This document shows positions 12,991-14,562 of a stretch of DNA of 14,562 nucleotides, in pieces. This DNA is from Patescibacteria group bacterium (lineage in GTDB: Bacteria > Patescibacteriota > Minisyncoccia > Phycocordibacterales > EsbW-18): assembly GCA_030917725.1 (NCBI GenBank), contig JAUPUE010000009.1, positions 1 through 14,562 of the forward strand, written 5' to 3'. Positions within the stretch are counted from its first letter, which is position 1, and every line of letters starts with the position of its first letter. Both the position numbers and the translations under genes were made by a program. The notes under the pieces are model-generated. The model was not told the origin of the DNA. It did not search any database and saw only the letters and a list, made by a program, of their open reading frames with translations.

Positions 12991-13986
12991 CTATGATCTC
13001 TGGAGTTTTGAATTGGGCCAGATGAAGTGGAAGAATTTTGTTTTTCCGTGACCAAAGAAGATGAAGAGTATCGCGGCTGCGTATACCACGAGGTCTTCTA
13101 CTTCCCACATGTTGAAATTGACAAGCATGGTGACAACCGAGAGCGCAAAGAACAGTGCGATGAGTACTGTGGTTGTGCGGGTGAGGTACCCCATGATGAA
13201 CAAAATACCGAAAATCATTTCGGCAAAGCCCGTGGAGAGAACGAAGAGGTTGTTGGTGAACCACGGGAAAAGCTGTTGCATAAAGTTCCAGTGGTGAACA
13301 TCGAGGAACGACAAACTTAATTCGGGGAAGAGGATTTTTTCGGTAAAGGCAAGAACGATGAGGGAGATGCCAGTTCCAATTCGCACAATCTCAACGGAAT
13401 GCTTTTCGAGTCGGGTGGATATGAACGAGTCCTTGGGTGCGTGGATGATGAAGAAATAGAGTGCGAGCGATACCAAGAGTGCGTTTTCGAGAAGTGCTCC
13501 TACACCGAACGAAAGTGTTACACCAATCGTGAGAAAAAAGAGAATAGCGGATGCAATCTGTGGTTTCCAATTGACTGTGTACATGAGCCCCACGAGTACT
13601 TGGAGAGCCCCAAGGACCAACCCCATCGTTCCCACGATATGAAAGTCAGGAACAATAATTATCTTCCACAAGAAACTCACGCTGATGAGAAAAAGCCCAA
13701 GTAGGGTTTGCGCGACACGGCGAATCTGTCGTTCGTGAGCGAGGCCGAATTTTAACAGTCTTGTTGGTGTTGGTACCTTGGCATCGAGAAAACCAAAGAA
13801 AACAACGACGCAGAGGACAATGATTGACCACGTGAGCACCTCGGTGCTCCCCCATGTGTAGAGTGGCGTCTGGCTATGAAGGTTTTTCGTCACTTCGTGT
13901 GCATCGATAAACCATTTGACATGTGCTGACGCAATAACAGGAACACCAAAGAACAAAAAGCTGCAAAAGAGCATTATTTTTTTCAT
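12991..13986 (-). CDS. DoxX-like polytopic membrane protein
   Basis: 331 residues. An N-terminal signal peptide ends in ASA at residue 21, so the mature protein would start HVKWF. About eight hydrophobic segments follow. The C-terminal half (from about residue 200, SVEIVRIGTGISLIVLAFTEKIL) has the four-helix arrangement of DoxX/SURF4-like proteins, including FVLSTGFAEMIFGILFIMGYL and the final YAAAILFIFFGHG. DoxX relatives are inner-membrane proteins linked to quinone or redox and oxidative-stress functions, but no activity can be read from the sequence. The gene is divergent from trxB with a gap of about 110 bp. An extended -10 lies 6 nt before the ATG at 13986, suggesting a leaderless mRNA. 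Confidence 0.82.
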   Translation of the reverse strand: MKKIMLFCSFLFFGVPVIASAHVKWFIDAHEVTKNLHSQTPLYTWGSTEVLTWSIIVLCVVVFFGFLDAKVPTPTRLLKFGLAHERQIRRVAQTLLGLFLISVSFLWKIIIVPDFHIVGTMGLVLGALQVLVGLMYTVNWKPQIASAILFFLTIGVTLSFGVGALLENALLVSLALYFFIIHAPKDSFISTRLEKHSVEIVRIGTGISLIVLAFTEKILFPELSLSFLDVHHWNFMQQLFPWFTNNLFVLSTGFAEMIFGILFIMGYLTRTTTVLIALFFALSVVTMLVNFNMWEVEDLVVYAAAILFIFFGHGKTKFFHFIWPNSKLQRS

Positions 13987-13992
13987 AGAAAC

Positions 13993-14001
13993 AGTTTAGC
14001 A
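13993..14001 (-). promoter_or_regulatory. extended -10 of the DoxX-like gene, probably leaderless
   Basis: On the minus strand TGC precedes TAAACT (13998-13993), and six bases follow before the ATG at 13986. Transcription would start at the A of ATG or within a base of it. No Shine-Dalgarno and no clear -35 are visible. Confidence 0.5.
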
Positions 14002-14072
14002 TCCAAAAAATTCCTCGTTGTAATGTGTGGTGGATTGCTGTTCTGGAAGAGATCCTCTGAGAATGGCCTTCG

Positions 14073-14081
14073 TGGTATAGT
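14073..14081 (+). promoter_or_regulatory. extended -10 of trxB
   Basis: TGG-TATAGT (hexamer 14076-14081) lies 18 nt before the ATG at 14100, giving a leader of about 12 nt. No -35 of quality and no Shine-Dalgarno are seen. Confidence 0.5.
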
Positions 14082-14099
14082 GGGTCAAATCTAAAATAT

Positions 14100-14562
14100 A
14101 TGACGTACGATCTCATCATCATTGGTTCAGGGCCTGCGGGAGCTTCGGCGGCTGTCTATGCGGCACGCAAAAAGCTCACAACGCTCCTCCTGGCGCCCGA
14201 ATGGGGTGGCCAGAGCGTCGTGTCTGAGAACATCGAGAACTGGATTGGTACGCCGTCTATCTCAGGAGCAAAGCTTGCAGAGGCATTCAAAACTCATGTT
14301 GAAAAGAACGTCGGAGATGGCATGGCGACGGCTTCTGACTATGCCAAGAACATCTCCAAGAATGCAGACGGCACGTTCACTATCACGACCGACAAGGAGA
14401 CATATCTCACCAAGTCTATTCTCATCTCAACGGGCTCAACCCGTCGAAAGCTCGATGTGCCCGGTGCGGCGCAGTTCGAGAACAAAGGCGTTACCTATTG
14501 TGCTTCGTGTGACGGACCGCTCTTTGCGGGGCAAAACGTTGCAGTCATCGGTGGTGGCAATG
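14100..14562 (+). CDS. trxB: thioredoxin reductase, N-terminal part (cut by window end)
   Basis: NADPH-dependent flavoprotein that reduces thioredoxin in the cytoplasm. The first 154 residues are present, about half of the usual 310. The FAD-binding motif GSGPAGASAA lies near residues 9-18 and a TGS/ISTG segment near 109-112. The redox-active pair is CASCD (Cys134 and Cys137), preceded by GVTY. The NADPH-binding GGGN starts at the window end. The middle residues of the active site are Ala-Ser where Ala-Thr is usual, which is conservative. An AhpF-like or ferredoxin-type relative is possible until the C-terminal half is seen. It is divergent from the DoxX-like gene, which fits a redox context but does not prove a link. 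Confidence 0.93.
   Translation, partial: MTYDLIIIGSGPAGASAAVYAARKKLTTLLLAPEWGGQSVVSENIENWIGTPSISGAKLAEAFKTHVEKNVGDGMATASDYAKNISKNADGTFTITTDKETYLTKSILISTGSTRRKLDVPGAAQFENKGVTYCASCDGPLFAGQNVAVIGGGN

Noticed and set aside
1..14562. CRISPR array, transposon, prophage or toxin-antitoxin module
   Set aside because: No regularly spaced repeats, transposase or integrase motifs, terminal inverted repeats or phage structural genes were seen on either strand. Repeats at 1640-1757 are too few and irregular for an array.

Overview
The window looks like bacterial chromosome from the Candidate Phyla Radiation (Patescibacteria), most likely a Parcubacteria-type lineage. This is inferred from gene content and style, not from a marker phylogeny. 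The clues are a very large secreted multidomain protein ending in a GEVLGA motif and a short peptidoglycan-binding-like domain, a TsaD with a roughly 40-residue insertion, several genes that appear to be transcribed without a leader, tRNA genes with no encoded CCA, and a single good Shine-Dalgarno sequence. The genetic code is standard: TAA, TAG and TGA all act as stops.

Layout. Bases 1-21 are an Illumina adapter remnant. They are fused to an artificially truncated valS (minus strand, start at 1513). A repeat-rich intergenic region of about 390 bases follows, with a strong sigma-70-type promoter. It drives a 1318-residue secreted calcium-binding/adhesin-like protein (1907-5863) that ends at a perfect UUCG terminator. 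Next is a membrane-anchored CAP/SCP-domain protein (6000-7034), which overlaps convergently with tsaD (minus, 7024-8193). Between tsaD and the next gene lies a possible small transcript (8269-8468) carrying a 45-codon ORF and ending at a strong terminator, followed by a leader of two stacked hairpins. That leader precedes an unrecognised 380-residue cytosolic protein (8576-9718). A translationally coupled pair follows: a family M19 dipeptidase (9776-10753) and glutamate racemase murI (10750-11547).

The right part holds tRNA-Ser(CGA) just downstream of tsaC (both minus), then tRNA-Glu(UUC) with its own promoter and terminator. After these come a 91-residue membrane-anchored protein, a perfect 44-bp palindrome, a DoxX-like polytopic membrane protein (minus), and the start of a thioredoxin reductase cut off by the window end.

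Functional themes. Translation and tRNA maturation are represented by valS, tsaD, tsaC and two tRNAs; TsaC and TsaD are the first and last enzymes of t6A synthesis. The envelope and peptidoglycan group comprises the surface protein, the CAP protein, the dipeptidase with MurI, the DoxX-like protein and the small anchored protein. Redox is represented by trxB. I see no transposase, phage gene, CRISPR array or recognisable defence system. The items most worth a second look are the surface protein with its possible C-terminal sorting module, the unrecognised protein with its hairpin-flanked gene, the 44-bp palindrome, the operator-like repeats at 1640-1757, and the recurrent leaderless promoter architecture.
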